Origin: Gnomoniopsis sp. IMI 355080
Taxonomy: Eukaryota; Ascomycota; Sordariomycetes; Diaporthales; Gnomoniaceae
Length of the DNA: 51,701 bases
Reading direction: 5' to 3'
NCBI GenBank assembly: GCA_027946555.1
Contig: JAPEVC010000245.1
Coordinates: 1 to 51,701 of the forward strand
In this document: piece after piece, positions 32,812 through 43,489 of the stretch
How positions within the stretch are numbered: the stretch's first letter is position 1
How the letters are laid out: each line of letters opens with the position of its first letter
The notes under the pieces: model-generated
The model's database searches: none
Told to the model about the DNA's origin: nothing
What the model saw: the letters and a program-made list of their open reading frames with translations, nothing else
Position numbers and translations under genes: made by a program

Positions 32812-35594
32812 ATGGCAGACTACGATCGCAGGCACGGTGGAGGGTACAACCCGAGAAAGAGACAACGACACAGAGGTATGTCCTATTCTCTATTCCTCAC
32901 CCATAGCTCGGCATCCAGCATGTAGTCTGCTTTAGACATTGACACAACCAACGATCCTCCAGAAGATGATGATCACTACACCCCGCGCGGCGGGGACCAT
33001 CGCGGCCCCCAGCGTCGGCGAAACGAGCCACCCGTCAACGTGCGCCTCCGCAAACAACTCAACGACATTGCTGATCTTCCCCTGCGCGGCATCACCGAGG
33101 AGATCCGTGGCGTTGCCCAGCTACTCGCCGACAACTACGACGATCTGCGGCTGCGGGAGGGTTTTGTGGATCTTGCGTTGCAATTGGCAATCGAGCAGCC
33201 GCTCAAGACGCCATTCATTGCGGCTGTCGTGCTGGTGATCAACACCTTGAGCTTTAAAGCGCAGGTGCCTCCAGCTGCGCAGAATGGCGCGGAGGATGCC
33301 ACGATGCAGGATGGGGAAGGTGCGCCAGAAGCTGCGAAGCCAGCAGAGCCAACGACCGCAGTGGTCGATGATTTGTTGGCCAAGGCCACGGCTGGTGTCG
33401 AGGAGAAGGTCAAGGCCGGCGAATGGAGGGAGGTGAAGCTATACTTGAAGCTGTTGGCTTGTCTGCAGAACTGCCTAGACGGCGAGGGCATATTCCCTAT
33501 CCTTGACACGCTCTTTGACCGCGCTGTCGAGCTGCAAACTGCCAGCTCCGAAGACGTGAGTTTGCCCTACAGAAGGGCGATGGAGATAATGTGATATGCT
33601 AATTGACGCTTTGGACTACAGACTATTGGCACGGAGCTGGTCAAGATCATATTGCTCACTATACCCTATGCTATTGCTGCCGCCCCGGGCAAGTTTGAGA
33701 AGAACGCCATCGAGCTACTCGACAAGACCGACGTCATTGCTTCCGAGCCTCACACACTCCAGGCTCTGATCGACCCATACTTCCCCGAAGGCGACGAGAA
33801 GAGCCCTGCTGCCGACTTCAGCTTCATTGGACTACTGCAAAAGCAGCTCCAGGGCGAGGCAAACAGCGGCTGGAAGCTGGCATGTCTTCCTCGACCGTGG
33901 AGGATGCCGCTCGAGGATTTGGAGGCCCAAGAGAAGATGGACAACCCGCCGAAGCACCTACTGCCTACAATCAATGTTCCTGAGACACTGGTTGCGGGCG
34001 CACGCCCTCTGTTCCCCGAAATATACTTCTCCGTCTTCCAGAGCCAGGACATCGAGTCCGTTCCTTCTGTGGCGACCATTGATGCGTCTCTCATCCGTGA
34101 CGTTTTGTCGGACACGATCAATATTTTGCACTTCAATCGCGCCGTCACCGCCAGACGTCTCATCGATCTTGACAACTACTTCGCCGACGGCACCTTCGTC
34201 AGCCGTGCAACGCCCTTCGACCAGCTGCGGGACGTACCAGCTGGCAGGTCGACGTGGAAGCCTGAGGATGTTGCCGTTGATGCCGTCTTTTCACAGCAGT
34301 TCCAGCTGCCTCACCCTGAGCACAAGCTTGTCTACTACCACTCGGTGCTCACGGAAGCGTGCCGGATTGCCCCCGCAGCCATTGCACCTAGCCTTGGTCG
34401 CGCTATAAGATTCTTGTATCGGAGCAGCAGCGCCCTCGATTTGGAGTTGACGAGCCGATTCACTGATTGGTTCTCGCATCACTTGAGCAACTTCGGCTTC
34501 ACCTGGAAATGGGCTGAGTGGACTGGTGAAGTGAGCTTACCAAACCTGCATCCTTATAAGGCTTTCATCATGGGCTCGATCGACAAGGAGATCCGGCTTA
34601 GTTTTGCGGGACGCATCAGAAAGACCTTGCCCGAGGCATACCAGTCCTTGGTGCCTCCGGAGAAAGACCAGGAAGAGCCGCCTTTCAAGTTCGAGAGTGA
34701 TGGTAAGTTGCATATGTCCTGAATGTACATTACCACGTGCTGACATCTTCGCTAGCCGTGCCATTCGCGCAAGAAGGTCGCGAGTTGGCTGCACTCCTGA
34801 AGCGGAAAGCACCCGATGAAGAGAAGAGGAAGGAAGTGGACAGTGAGATCCAAGCCGTCATTGAGCGCATACACTCACAAGCCATCGACCAGGGTCTGGA
34901 CCCCCTCGTGACCAGCACCGACGTCTTCACCACCGCTGTGCTCTTCGTAGGTAGCAAGTCGCTCTCACACGTGCTCGCAGCCATCGAACGTACCAAGGAG
35001 CGCCTTCTCGAAGCTGGCGCAACCTCAGATCCGGCCCGCGCGCAGATCATTACAGCAGTTATGGACTTCTGGAGTGCGCACCCGGGTGTCGCCAAGCAGA
35101 TCATTGAGAAGCTCCTCAACTATGGCATCGTGAACCCCGTTGCCGTCGTGCAGTGGGCCATAACAGGGTTCGCTGGCAAGACCAAGGGCGAAGCACTTGC
35201 CCGCAGCTACATCTACGAGCTGATCTTCGACACGGTTGCCAAGGTAACTAACCGTGTGCGTCAGGTCGTCTTGGCCGTCGGCACGTCTGTAGCGGGTGAA
35301 GATGTTGACATGTCGCCAGAAGAGACGAGGGATGCTGAAGTTAAGGCTATGCGTGAGCTATTTCGTGTGCTTGAAGATTCGCTGGTCGCGTGGGCCAGTG
35401 GATCAAAGGATGAGCTCCTGGAGGATGGTGATCTAGATGATGCGGCGCGTGAGGAGCGAGAGCGCCTGGTAAAACGATGGGGAGAGCGCTGGTTGAGGGT
35501 TGTTAGACGACGGGCTGCGATTGAGGAGGCGTTCCTGCTGGAAGCAGTCAAAAGCGTTGCTGGGGATAACGGGACTGCTGCTGCTGCTGCTTAA
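32812..35594 (+). CDS. CBC1: Nuclear cap-binding complex large subunit (CBP80 / Cbc1)
   Basis: The large subunit of the nuclear cap-binding complex, which with CBP20 holds the 7-methylguanosine cap and couples it to splicing, export and decay. Four exons (32812-32875, 32936-33555, 33622-34702, 34756-35594) encode 867 residues, close to the 861 of yeast Cbc1/Sto1. The N-terminus MADYDRRHGGGYNPRKRQRH carries a basic nuclear signal of the KRxR kind, as in CBP80. The MIF4G-type helical repeat starts near residue 55 (RLRKQLNDIADLPLRGITEE). A middle helical domain and a C-terminal helical domain with a charged helix follow; the end is a short Ala run. A low-complexity insert (about 105-135) sits in the first domain. 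Junctions are all GT/AG. The gene follows GSK-3 on the same strand and converges on the RA-PH gene. Confidence 0.95.
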
Positions 35595-36419
35595 TCTGCG
35601 TAGACAACGCAGGATGACTGCTCCGATCAAATGGAACCTTACCCAGGAGATTGAGAACGGAAAACGGGACGGATGTTGGAAAGGGTTAGTTGCCTGAAAC
35701 AGGGGAGATACCACCTCGGTTCTCAACGTACAAACAGCTCGAAGGCTGAGGGCTGAGGTTGGGGCTGGTCACTTTTACTTTGGCGTTTCGCGAACGGGAA
35801 AAATCAACCTAGCTTCTGACTGGAAGGAGAGCATAAAACTCAAAAGGTTAGTAGGCAAATAGATGCTGAGAGCAACATAACCCAGAGGAGTGAGCTGACA
35901 AGAAAATAAGGGCATGCAATGCCAGTGTCACCATTGAAGGAGTAACAGACTTACATGTGTGAAGTGGCAGGTTATGAAAAGAGGTAAGGTGCAGTGTGGT
36001 TGATTTGTATATCAATTCCACTATTTGACCTGGCTTGTTGCACCCAAGGAAATACAAATACAACATCCTGGCTCATTCAAGGGGCCCCTTACAGTGAGGT
36101 GAGGAAAGGAATGACTGCTAAAGTTGATCATTTATGATGAGCTGCTGAAAAGATATGGAAGCTCAGATATCAATATCATTGAAGCTTCATCTTACCTCCT
36201 TTGACAAATTGGAAAACTGTGCCCTCGCATCTCTTTATTCCAGTATCATACATATCATCACCCAGCCCTGGTGAGCAGCCGATCCAGTGTCTTCCAAAGT
36301 ATTTTGCATCCCTCGCAGTCTAGTGAATAGGGGTGGCTCCAAAGCTTTCCCAGAATACCAAGAGCAAAAGCCTCCATCTCTCAGCTCTCTCTCTATATTT
36401 GTGTTCCACATCGAGCGGC
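35595..36419. other. Convergent intergenic region between CBP80 and the RA-PH gene
   Basis: Two 3' ends meet here. No gene or notable repeat is seen. Confidence 0.6.
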
Positions 36420-39305
36420 CTATCTAGACACCCATCCCCTACCGCCATGCAGCAAATTCGGCGCACTCAGCCCAGCCGTAGCCCGCGCATTGACATCCCT
36501 CGGGCCCTGCCGATAATGTGCTGGCATATTGGGCATCGGTGGCGGCATCTCGCCCCCTTGACCCCGACGGACCGAGGACCCAGAGGTTGATCGTCCTCGC
36601 GCCAGCCGACTCGCACGCTCACCGCCGCTTGTCGACGGTCTGGCTGTGGTGGGAGGCTCCCTCCAGATAGGCGGGTAGTTTGCGGGGGTGGCGCCGCCGC
36701 GCTTGCTGGCGGCGGCGGCGGCTGCTGCTGCCGACGACGATGATGATGGATTTAGAGAGGGCATGGAAGGCCGTTGGGCCATGAGGCGCTGCCCTGCGCT
36801 GGGACCGGAGGAGGGCTCCAGGTTCTGCGAGGCGCGGCTGTCGGCCCACTTGGTTGCTTCGCGCCAGAGAGCCACCTGTTGTGGGGGAAGGGACGGGTGG
36901 TTTCTATGAGTAGGGCGGCGACGCCGGGTGTCTGTAGGCGGTTGGAGTGAGTTTCGCCCCAGGAGACCGGAGCTGGTCGCTGGCCGCGGTGGTGGTGGTG
37001 GTGCTGTTGCAGCAGCTGCTGCAGGCGATGCAGTGCAAGCTTGCTCGGCCTTGAGCTTTGCAGTGTGCTCAGATGCGGAGGGGAGCCAAGGGGAAACCTC
37101 AGGCTTTGGTTTCGGGGGCGGCGGCGTCGATGACTCCTCCGTTGGAGGCTCGGTGATGGAGATTGGAACCTCTGAGGAGCCTTCTGTGGTGACGACGGTT
37201 CCGCTCGGGCCAACAGATCTCTTCATATCCAGCCTTTTGCGCCGCTCTTCCGATGGGCTGGCACATTCAAAGATTTCATTCCCCTCGAGTTCCCCAGTAG
37301 ACGGCGCCGTCATTGAGACACCGGAATCCGTCGTCCCTGGGGTCATTGGCGATCCGCCCGAATGTCTCTGAATTTTGATCCAGTCCTTTCCATATTCCTC
37401 TAGCGGCTTATCGAATCGCTGCATGTCAATGAGTGGCGAGTCTCCTATCTCTCCAATAGTATAAGGAGTGTCGTCTCTCGAGATCTTCACTTTGTGGCCA
37501 GAAGATACCTTGAGATAGCTGATGCTCTTGGTTGGGGTGTGCTTGACAGGCGTGATTTGAGGCGCTGGTTCCGTCTCCTGGATTGCCAGTAACGGCAAGC
37601 GCTGGCTCTGCCTCTTCACTTTAACCATATACCAGCTGCGCCAAGCGTGCACCATGTCATGGAACCTGCTCGCAACGTCTGGGTTTTCTGTGCAAAAGAA
37701 GTGGACGTAGTTGTCCGCTTCGTGCTTTGTGATTGGCTTGTTTTGCGCCTTTATAGCGAGCACATGCTTCTTCGGTGGCTTTAAGCCTTTGATGGGGCTG
37801 CTTCGATACCCCCTAGACTGCCGGTGCTCCAGCAATGAGGTGGCTTCTTCGTGCGTAGCAACGTAAATATCGCTCACCGCCATGTGACACAACCTCTGGC
37901 AATCCTTCTCCAAAAAGCTTGATGCTGGCTTTTTGGAAGAAACCATCTGTCCGTCCTGGAGCAGCGTGATCCATCTCTGTTGCCACTTACCCGGCCGTGA
38001 GCAGTGATAAAGCTGCAACATGAATCCTGGGGGTGTCTCGGGTACAGAGGCGAAGTCTAGATCTTTGTCGCTGTCGGGGCTTTGGGCATGTCGAATCAGT
38101 AGAGAGTTCTGGGTATTCCGTGACCAGCAACCAGTCACGTCACCAACTCGTTCATAGCGACGAAGCCGTCGTTCCAGTCCGAGGGATGCGTAACATTCGA
38201 GAACAATGCTGGTAGATGTGTTGATCGGACTGCTCATCATCTTAGACGCTTGGCAGAGCACGTCTACAGTGTCTGTGGTATCCGAAATAGGAATATTGGC
38301 CCACTCGCCTCGATAGCGAACACATACGTGTGACTGTCAATCAAGTGTTAGTAGAAGATTTCAAACAAGATCGATGGTGTCACTACTCACCACTCTTGAC
38401 TTGTTAGACCGAGATATAGGAGAAAGAGGCGGCGTCAAGAGCTGCTGATTAAACGCCATATATGCCCCTGACGATAATAGCGGCTCTGTGCTCTGCGTCT
38501 GATCTGAATCCATAGACGCGATAGTCGACGACGCCGGCGAGAAGTTAGCTCGTGATGATCGTCCCCTGGAGAAAAAACCAAGCTTCCCCAAAATAGGGGT
38601 TTTCGGGCTGGTTCTGGTCGAGAATGTGAAGGTGGAAGTTGTGGCCAGAGAGTGCACCGATTCTGAAGCCAGTTCTGTCGACATCAGCTGCTGATGCAAT
38701 AGTCGCTTCTGTTCAGCCAGCATTCGATCAGTCTCGGCCTCGGATCGAGATAAAGGAGACGGGTCTCGTCGAGTATGTTGGTGGACTTCGTGTTCTTCTT
38801 CCCTCGGCTGCTCATCACAATGCGGCTCTACAACTGGCTCCGGCACGTTCTGCAGCTCCGTGGTCTGGCTGTCGTCGCCACTTGTAGCAATCTTGTCCGA
38901 GAAGGCTACGTCGTCAACAACAGAAGCAGTCGACGTAGCGACTTCTTGTGCTGAAGTCCGTTTTCCAACTGGTGATGGCGAGCTCGGTCTTCCAAACTCG
39001 GGCCGCGGCGGCATAATAGCCGCCTTAGGGCGCGTTGTGTTGGTGTGTTCTTTCTGTGGGTGAGGCAACGGTGGTACAGACAACAATGGAGAGTGAAGGT
39101 CGTCTGTTGAAGCAGCGGCCGTCTCCATAAACTCTTCAATTATTGAGCGTTTTCTCCAGTTTGTCGCAAGACCTCGGGGTGGGGTCGGTGTACTGCTGTC
39201 TTTGTTGTCGCCACCAAAGATTCGCTCGAAGTCCTTCTGATGTTCAGAGACGCTTTTGCCACGCAATGCGCGATATCGAGAGTCTTTACGGAGCCCCGTA
39301 GCCAT
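36420..39305 (-). CDS. RA-PH domain protein, adaptor-like
   Basis: A 942-residue protein from two exons (39305-38391 and 38333-36420; 57-nt intron with GTGAGT donor). The ATG at 39305 gives MATGLRKDSRYRAL; an upstream in-frame TTG is not a likely start. Residues 1-305 are disordered and Ser/Thr/Pro-rich. Residues about 306-390 look like a Ras-association-type ubiquitin fold (VCVRYRGEWANIPISDTTDT onward). A PH domain follows at about 405-542, recognisable from GFMLQLYHCSRPGKWQQRWI, the DIYVAT strand and the C-terminal helix ending AWRSWYMVKVKR. The remaining 400 residues are Pro/Ser-rich with poly-Ala and poly-Pro runs, candidate SH3 or profilin ligands. An RA domain directly before a PH domain is the core of the animal MRL (RIAM/lamellipodin) and Grb7/10/14 adaptors, which link Ras-like GTPases to membrane and actin. 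Membership is by architecture; the fungal partner GTPase is unknown. Confidence 0.8.
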
Positions 39306-40040
39306 CGTGAAGGTGCTCGTCAATTTGTCGCTCGAGTCGTCGTGTCTCGGGGGTCAGATTGGCCCTCTCTATTCATGGGGTCGCAGCTCTCTCCCTGTGT
39401 TCTGTGTTCTGTCAAGATCCCACTTCTCGTACAAGCAGTTCTACGTTGACTTGTTTGAAAAATCGACAGCGTGTGTCAACTAGCGAAGAAAATAATCAAC
39501 AAGATGGAGGGAGTGGATACAAGGGAGAAAGGAACAATGAGATGAACATCTCATGAAAAGAGCTAATCAATCAAGGGAGGCATTCACCCGCCTCGTTATG
39601 TCCACAGCATTCTTAATCGAAGTACGCGCTTCATCAGCCAACGCGATCGCGCTGGCATGTTCACCTCGCTTGCAAAAGGGAAACATCCTTCAGCATTCGC
39701 CACCTGAAGGAATTCCAGCGAAAGGGTGCGGACCGTCCGTTCCACAAGGTGCTTTGCAAGACCGCGCAATTTGCATTTCCACAGTCTTGCCGGCTGAGGT
39801 CGGCAACGCTCATACCAGTCTGGTATCCGTTGTCTAACACAAAAGTCAAAATTTGAACGAGAATCGCTGTTCCTAGGTCGATACCTCACAGTCTATTTAA
39901 AACATGACGACCGAGAGTCCGTGGGATGGCGCATTTTCGAGACATCCATTGTGGGACTGTTCCCTCCCTTAACATCAGCGAACGCGCCGCATGTTGAAAC
40001 TCCGCTCAAGTTGATGTCGAACCAACAAAAAAGAGGTCCA
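39306..40040. other. Intergenic: promoter of RA-PH gene, 3' side of MAT2B-like gene
   Basis: No gene recognised in 735 bp. Both neighbours are on the minus strand. Confidence 0.6.
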
Positions 40041-41184
40041 TTATTTTCTGAAGGCCCGGACCTCTCGCCGCCACCAACCGGTGAAGTCTTGAGTCCAAAC
40101 ATCGATGCCAATATCCTTGAGAGCCTTGGTGCTCAAGTGGCAGTCATATGGCCTTTGTACGCTCGCATTGGGATCGTTTCCCTGGGTGTTTGGCTCAATG
40201 TTTTCAATACTTAGTCCCATAATGTCACCAAAGAGCTCGCAGATCTCGTATTTGGTGAATTTGTCCTCACTCGAGAACTGTAGTACCTTGGGCAATCTTG
40301 CTCGCTCGCCGTCGTCAACTGCCAAGTACTTGACAGCCAGATCTATCAATTGATCAGCTTGTTGGCCTCCAGCACTAAATGCAACAATGAGCTTACCGTG
40401 GCAGACTCTGCCAACATCCTCCGTGTTGGTGGGGTATCGCAAGGCCCAGTGCTCCATTGTAATTTTCTCGCCCTGCTGTGCCTTCCACAGGACATCCATT
40501 AGGACATTGACGGCACTCTCCGAGGGCAGCTCCGCATCGCCATAGAGCACTGGGACTCTCAAGACGAGCCCCAAGCCCTCCTTTCCAGCGGCCTCGTATG
40601 CCTGCAGGACCTCGTGCTCTCCATCCAGCTTGGTTTGCCCATACAAGTTGGTGGGTCCAGTGGGCGCATCTGACTCATAAGGAGCCTCGCCCTGCTTGCC
40701 CGAGAAGACATAGTCCGTGGAGATATAGATAAGCAAGACGTTGCGCGCAGCGCACACTTTAGCGAGCTCCCGAGTGGCTTCGATGTTCAGCTTGCGGGTA
40801 CCTTCCGGGTCATTCTCCACCTTGTCCGGAAAACGGTTTGCCGCGCCTGTACACCAGAAGAGGGTGAGCGACTGAGCCATACACAGCATAAAAAAGTGCA
40901 GTGAGATATCACACACAGTGTACGACAACGCGAGGCCTGGTGAAGATGTCAGCACACCATAGTCTGGTGTAGACAAGAGGCTTCAATAACGTCACTTACT
41001 CGACAGTTTCCAGGGTCCTCGCGAGCTCTGCGGTCGACGTCAAATCAACCTTGAGGACGTCTACTCCGTCTGCCCTCGAGAAACCGGTGCCTTTGGCTTC
41101 CCAGTCTTTGTACTTGAAGACCTTGAGGACTTGTCGTCCAAGGAGACCTGTGGCCCCTGTGACCAAGGCCTTTTTGTCGGCCAT
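40041..41184 (-). CDS. MAT2B/RmlD-like NAD(P)-binding reductase
   Basis: An extended short-chain dehydrogenase of 318 residues, similar in length and motifs to the regulatory beta subunit of methionine adenosyltransferase (MAT2B) and to bacterial dTDP-4-dehydrorhamnose reductase. Exons: 41184-41000, 40936-40917, 40846-40397 and 40342-40041. Exon 2 is only 20 nt, encoding EPRVVVH, and restores the conserved VVVHCAANRFPD strand-loop between exons 1 and 3. Motifs: VTGATGLLG (8-16, dinucleotide site), STDYVFSG (111-118) and catalytic-type YGQTK (Tyr137, Lys141). The last intron (40396-40343) is 54 nt, a multiple of three without a stop, so its retention would insert 18 residues. In animals MAT2B tunes S-adenosylmethionine synthesis; whether the fungal protein binds the synthetase or reduces a sugar nucleotide is not settled by sequence. 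Confidence 0.9.
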
Positions 41185-42280
41185 GTTGTTTCTGCCGTGG
41201 CCTAAGTGTAGGAAGGAGTGTGAGCGTCTTCCGGAAGGGTTGAGTAGAGCGAGAATCCTGTGCCAGGAGTGCGTGACCGACGTACTACATACGCAGTACA
41301 GGTCCATGTGCTGTTTCCAGGCCCTGTAGTATTGGCCGTTCCAATGCATGTCATCGGGGTTAGGGTCCATAAAGCCTGGCCTCCGCCGGGAGCCCCCGTT
41401 TTGAAGGAAGAGGAGGAAAAAGAACCACCTCTTCCGATGGCACTTTCTCCAAACAGTCCATATCATATCCCGTGCGCAGAAGACCACTGTTTCTTTCCCT
41501 CCGAACTCATGGCCTTTCTACTATTTCAGAGGGTAGGCACCTGGGCAGACATACCCCGTAGAGACGCAGTTTGAGCAACAGGCTGGGCCATTCTTGTAAT
41601 CGGTTTCGCTATGAATTATGTCATAATGATGTTGGTGTATAATCGGCTGCTCCACGTAAGTCCTTGTTATAGTCACAGGGCTTCCAACACATGCTACTTG
41701 CTGAGTTGTTGTTCCGCCCCATTTGGAGGAGAGAGAAACGGTTCCCTCGCTCCTGCTCCTGCTATCCCGATGCTAATGTGCTCTCGGTCTTCATCAATAT
41801 TAAAGAGCAGCTTTTTTAGAGCTTCTACTGTCTTCAAGTCCATATGTTGAGGCGGCGGCCCTCCTAGTCTAGCGTGTCAAGAGTGTGATTCAAGCTGCTT
41901 CTCCTCCAGCTCAAGTCCCTGGCCATTGGCCCATTGGGAAGAGTTTCTTTCCCCGCGGCTGCGTAAAGGGCAAGATAGGCTGGCGAGGATATCGATGTTA
42001 TACAGGGGTGTTTTTTGTGACTGAGTGTTTCAAGGGCAACTCGATCGAGACCCTCTTGGATGTCCTCTCAAGTCGTCGGCGTTGTGATGCAGTGAACCGC
42101 CCGAAAAAAGAGGCGCATGCAGTTACGCAGCTCGTCACTGGAGATTCAAGTTGTTGGTTTGACTGATCTGTATTATCTACCAACTAATGTTGCTACGCTT
42201 CCCAACGGCTGCAGCTCAGAGAAGTGCCAGTGAGCTCAGAAAGATACCTGCGCAGCTGGCAAGTCTGACAAAGGCAGCTG
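41185..42280. other. Intergenic, no gene recognised
   Basis: The 1.1 kb between the MAT2B-like and coiled-coil genes, both on the minus strand. Short frames only; I see no conserved motif. Confidence 0.55.
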
Positions 42281-43489
42281 TCATGATAGGGCGTCCTTGA
42301 GCTTCTCCCGAATGACCTCTTCCACCTCAAATGCGGAATTGCGCAGCTCATCTTTCACAAAGTCTTCAAGTTGGCTCTGAGCGACGCCTACTTCGTCATC
42401 CACGCGAACCATGATCGTCTCGTTGAACTCTTGCCTCACGTCGTGCATTTGGTTCTCCACATCTTGGGCAAGGTCACTGAGCCCAACCTGAAGTTTCTTT
42501 TCCACACCTGTGACACGCTCTTCTACGCAGTCGATGCGTTCTTTCAGCGTGCTGGGTTGTTGATCGCCGGCACGGCTTTCTCGGACGAGCTGCTCAACTT
42601 GGTCCAGTCTGCTGCTCAGGACGCTGAGAGATTTTTCGATCCGGTCAAAGCGATGGCCGATCTCGGCAAAGCCTTGTCTGCAGATATCCTCGAGTGACAT
42701 TTTCTCATCACTTGCGTCTCCATTGCCAACATCCGAGTCGAGACGACGGCGCTTGCTGCCCTGCGACGGATGAGGCGGTGGCGAGTCACCCACATCGACA
42801 TAAGCTGGCGGGCTCTCGGTAACGTCGCCTTGACCAACAAAACTCTGCATGACCGGCGACGGGTGGGCATGCTCGATGATCTTGCCACCCATACCACCGT
42901 ACAGCTTCGTGACGTTGGCAGCATCGTGCATGGTCTTTAAACATCCGCCGGACGTCACGTTCTCGCAGAGAGCAACCAGACGATCCATAGCTATGGACTT
43001 GGACGGAAAAGCGACGCAAAAGCTGGTCTGCGAGGACAGAGCCTCCAGCAACGTCAGAGTAGAATGAGCCACTTCATTCTTGGGTACCCAGTCACCCTTG
43101 GGGACAACGAGGGATCCAGGTGAGGACAGGACGAAATCTAGATTGTACACGCTAGTGCCTAGCTTAGCCGGGGCGGTTTCGTTGTTGTTGATGATAGAGA
43201 GACTGCGTATCCGTTCCGGGTATATGTGGAGGTAAACATTGGACCTATTCCGTTTGCCTCTATACGCCACATTGGCTATGATTTTGAACAACGCAGTGTT
43301 GCTTTGGAAATCGCACTTTATATCCAAGGCGACGTGGTCGTTTCCGGAGGGGTCATGGCTCAGACACTGCGATTGACATTGGTCGTCTGACCAGGAGACT
43401 ACAGCTGGAGCCTTGGATATGTGAATAGCAAGAAACTGGGTTGGCTCAATGGAAGCCGAGGATGCATCGTCGGTCGATGGCGACGACAT
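42281..43489 (-). CDS. Coiled-coil protein of unknown function
   Basis: A single-exon gene of 402 residues with ATG at 43489 (MSSPSTDDAS). I do not recognise a named domain. Residues about 15-210 look globular, with alternating hydrophobic stretches such as NVYLHIYPERIRSLSI. A Pro-rich linker (ESPPAYVDVGDSPPPHP, 225-241) leads to a basic KRRRL at 246-250 that resembles a nuclear signal. From about 266 to the end the sequence is strongly helical and charged with heptad-like spacing (IEKSLSVLSSRLDQVEQLV onward), predicting a coiled coil. I recall proteins of similar design (unknown N-terminal domain, KRRRL-type linker, coiled coil) among hypothetical proteins of Sordariomycetes; this is memory, not a search. 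A nuclear, oligomeric protein is a reasonable inference. An upstream hairpin and a 142-codon frame occupy its leader region. Confidence 0.85.
   Translation of the reverse strand: MSSPSTDDASSASIEPTQFLAIHISKAPAVVSWSDDQCQSQCLSHDPSGNDHVALDIKCDFQSNTALFKIIANVAYRGKRNRSNVYLHIYPERIRSLSIINNNETAPAKLGTSVYNLDFVLSSPGSLVVPKGDWVPKNEVAHSTLTLLEALSSQTSFCVAFPSKSIAMDRLVALCENVTSGGCLKTMHDAANVTKLYGGMGGKIIEHAHPSPVMQSFVGQGDVTESPPAYVDVGDSPPPHPSQGSKRRRLDSDVGNGDASDEKMSLEDICRQGFAEIGHRFDRIEKSLSVLSSRLDQVEQLVRESRAGDQQPSTLKERIDCVEERVTGVEKKLQVGLSDLAQDVENQMHDVRQEFNETIMVRVDDEVGVAQSQLEDFVKDELRNSAFEVEEVIREKLKDALS

Noticed and set aside
36928..37371. 147-codon + strand frame rich in Gly and Val
   Set aside because: It is antisense to the low-complexity region of the RA-PH protein.
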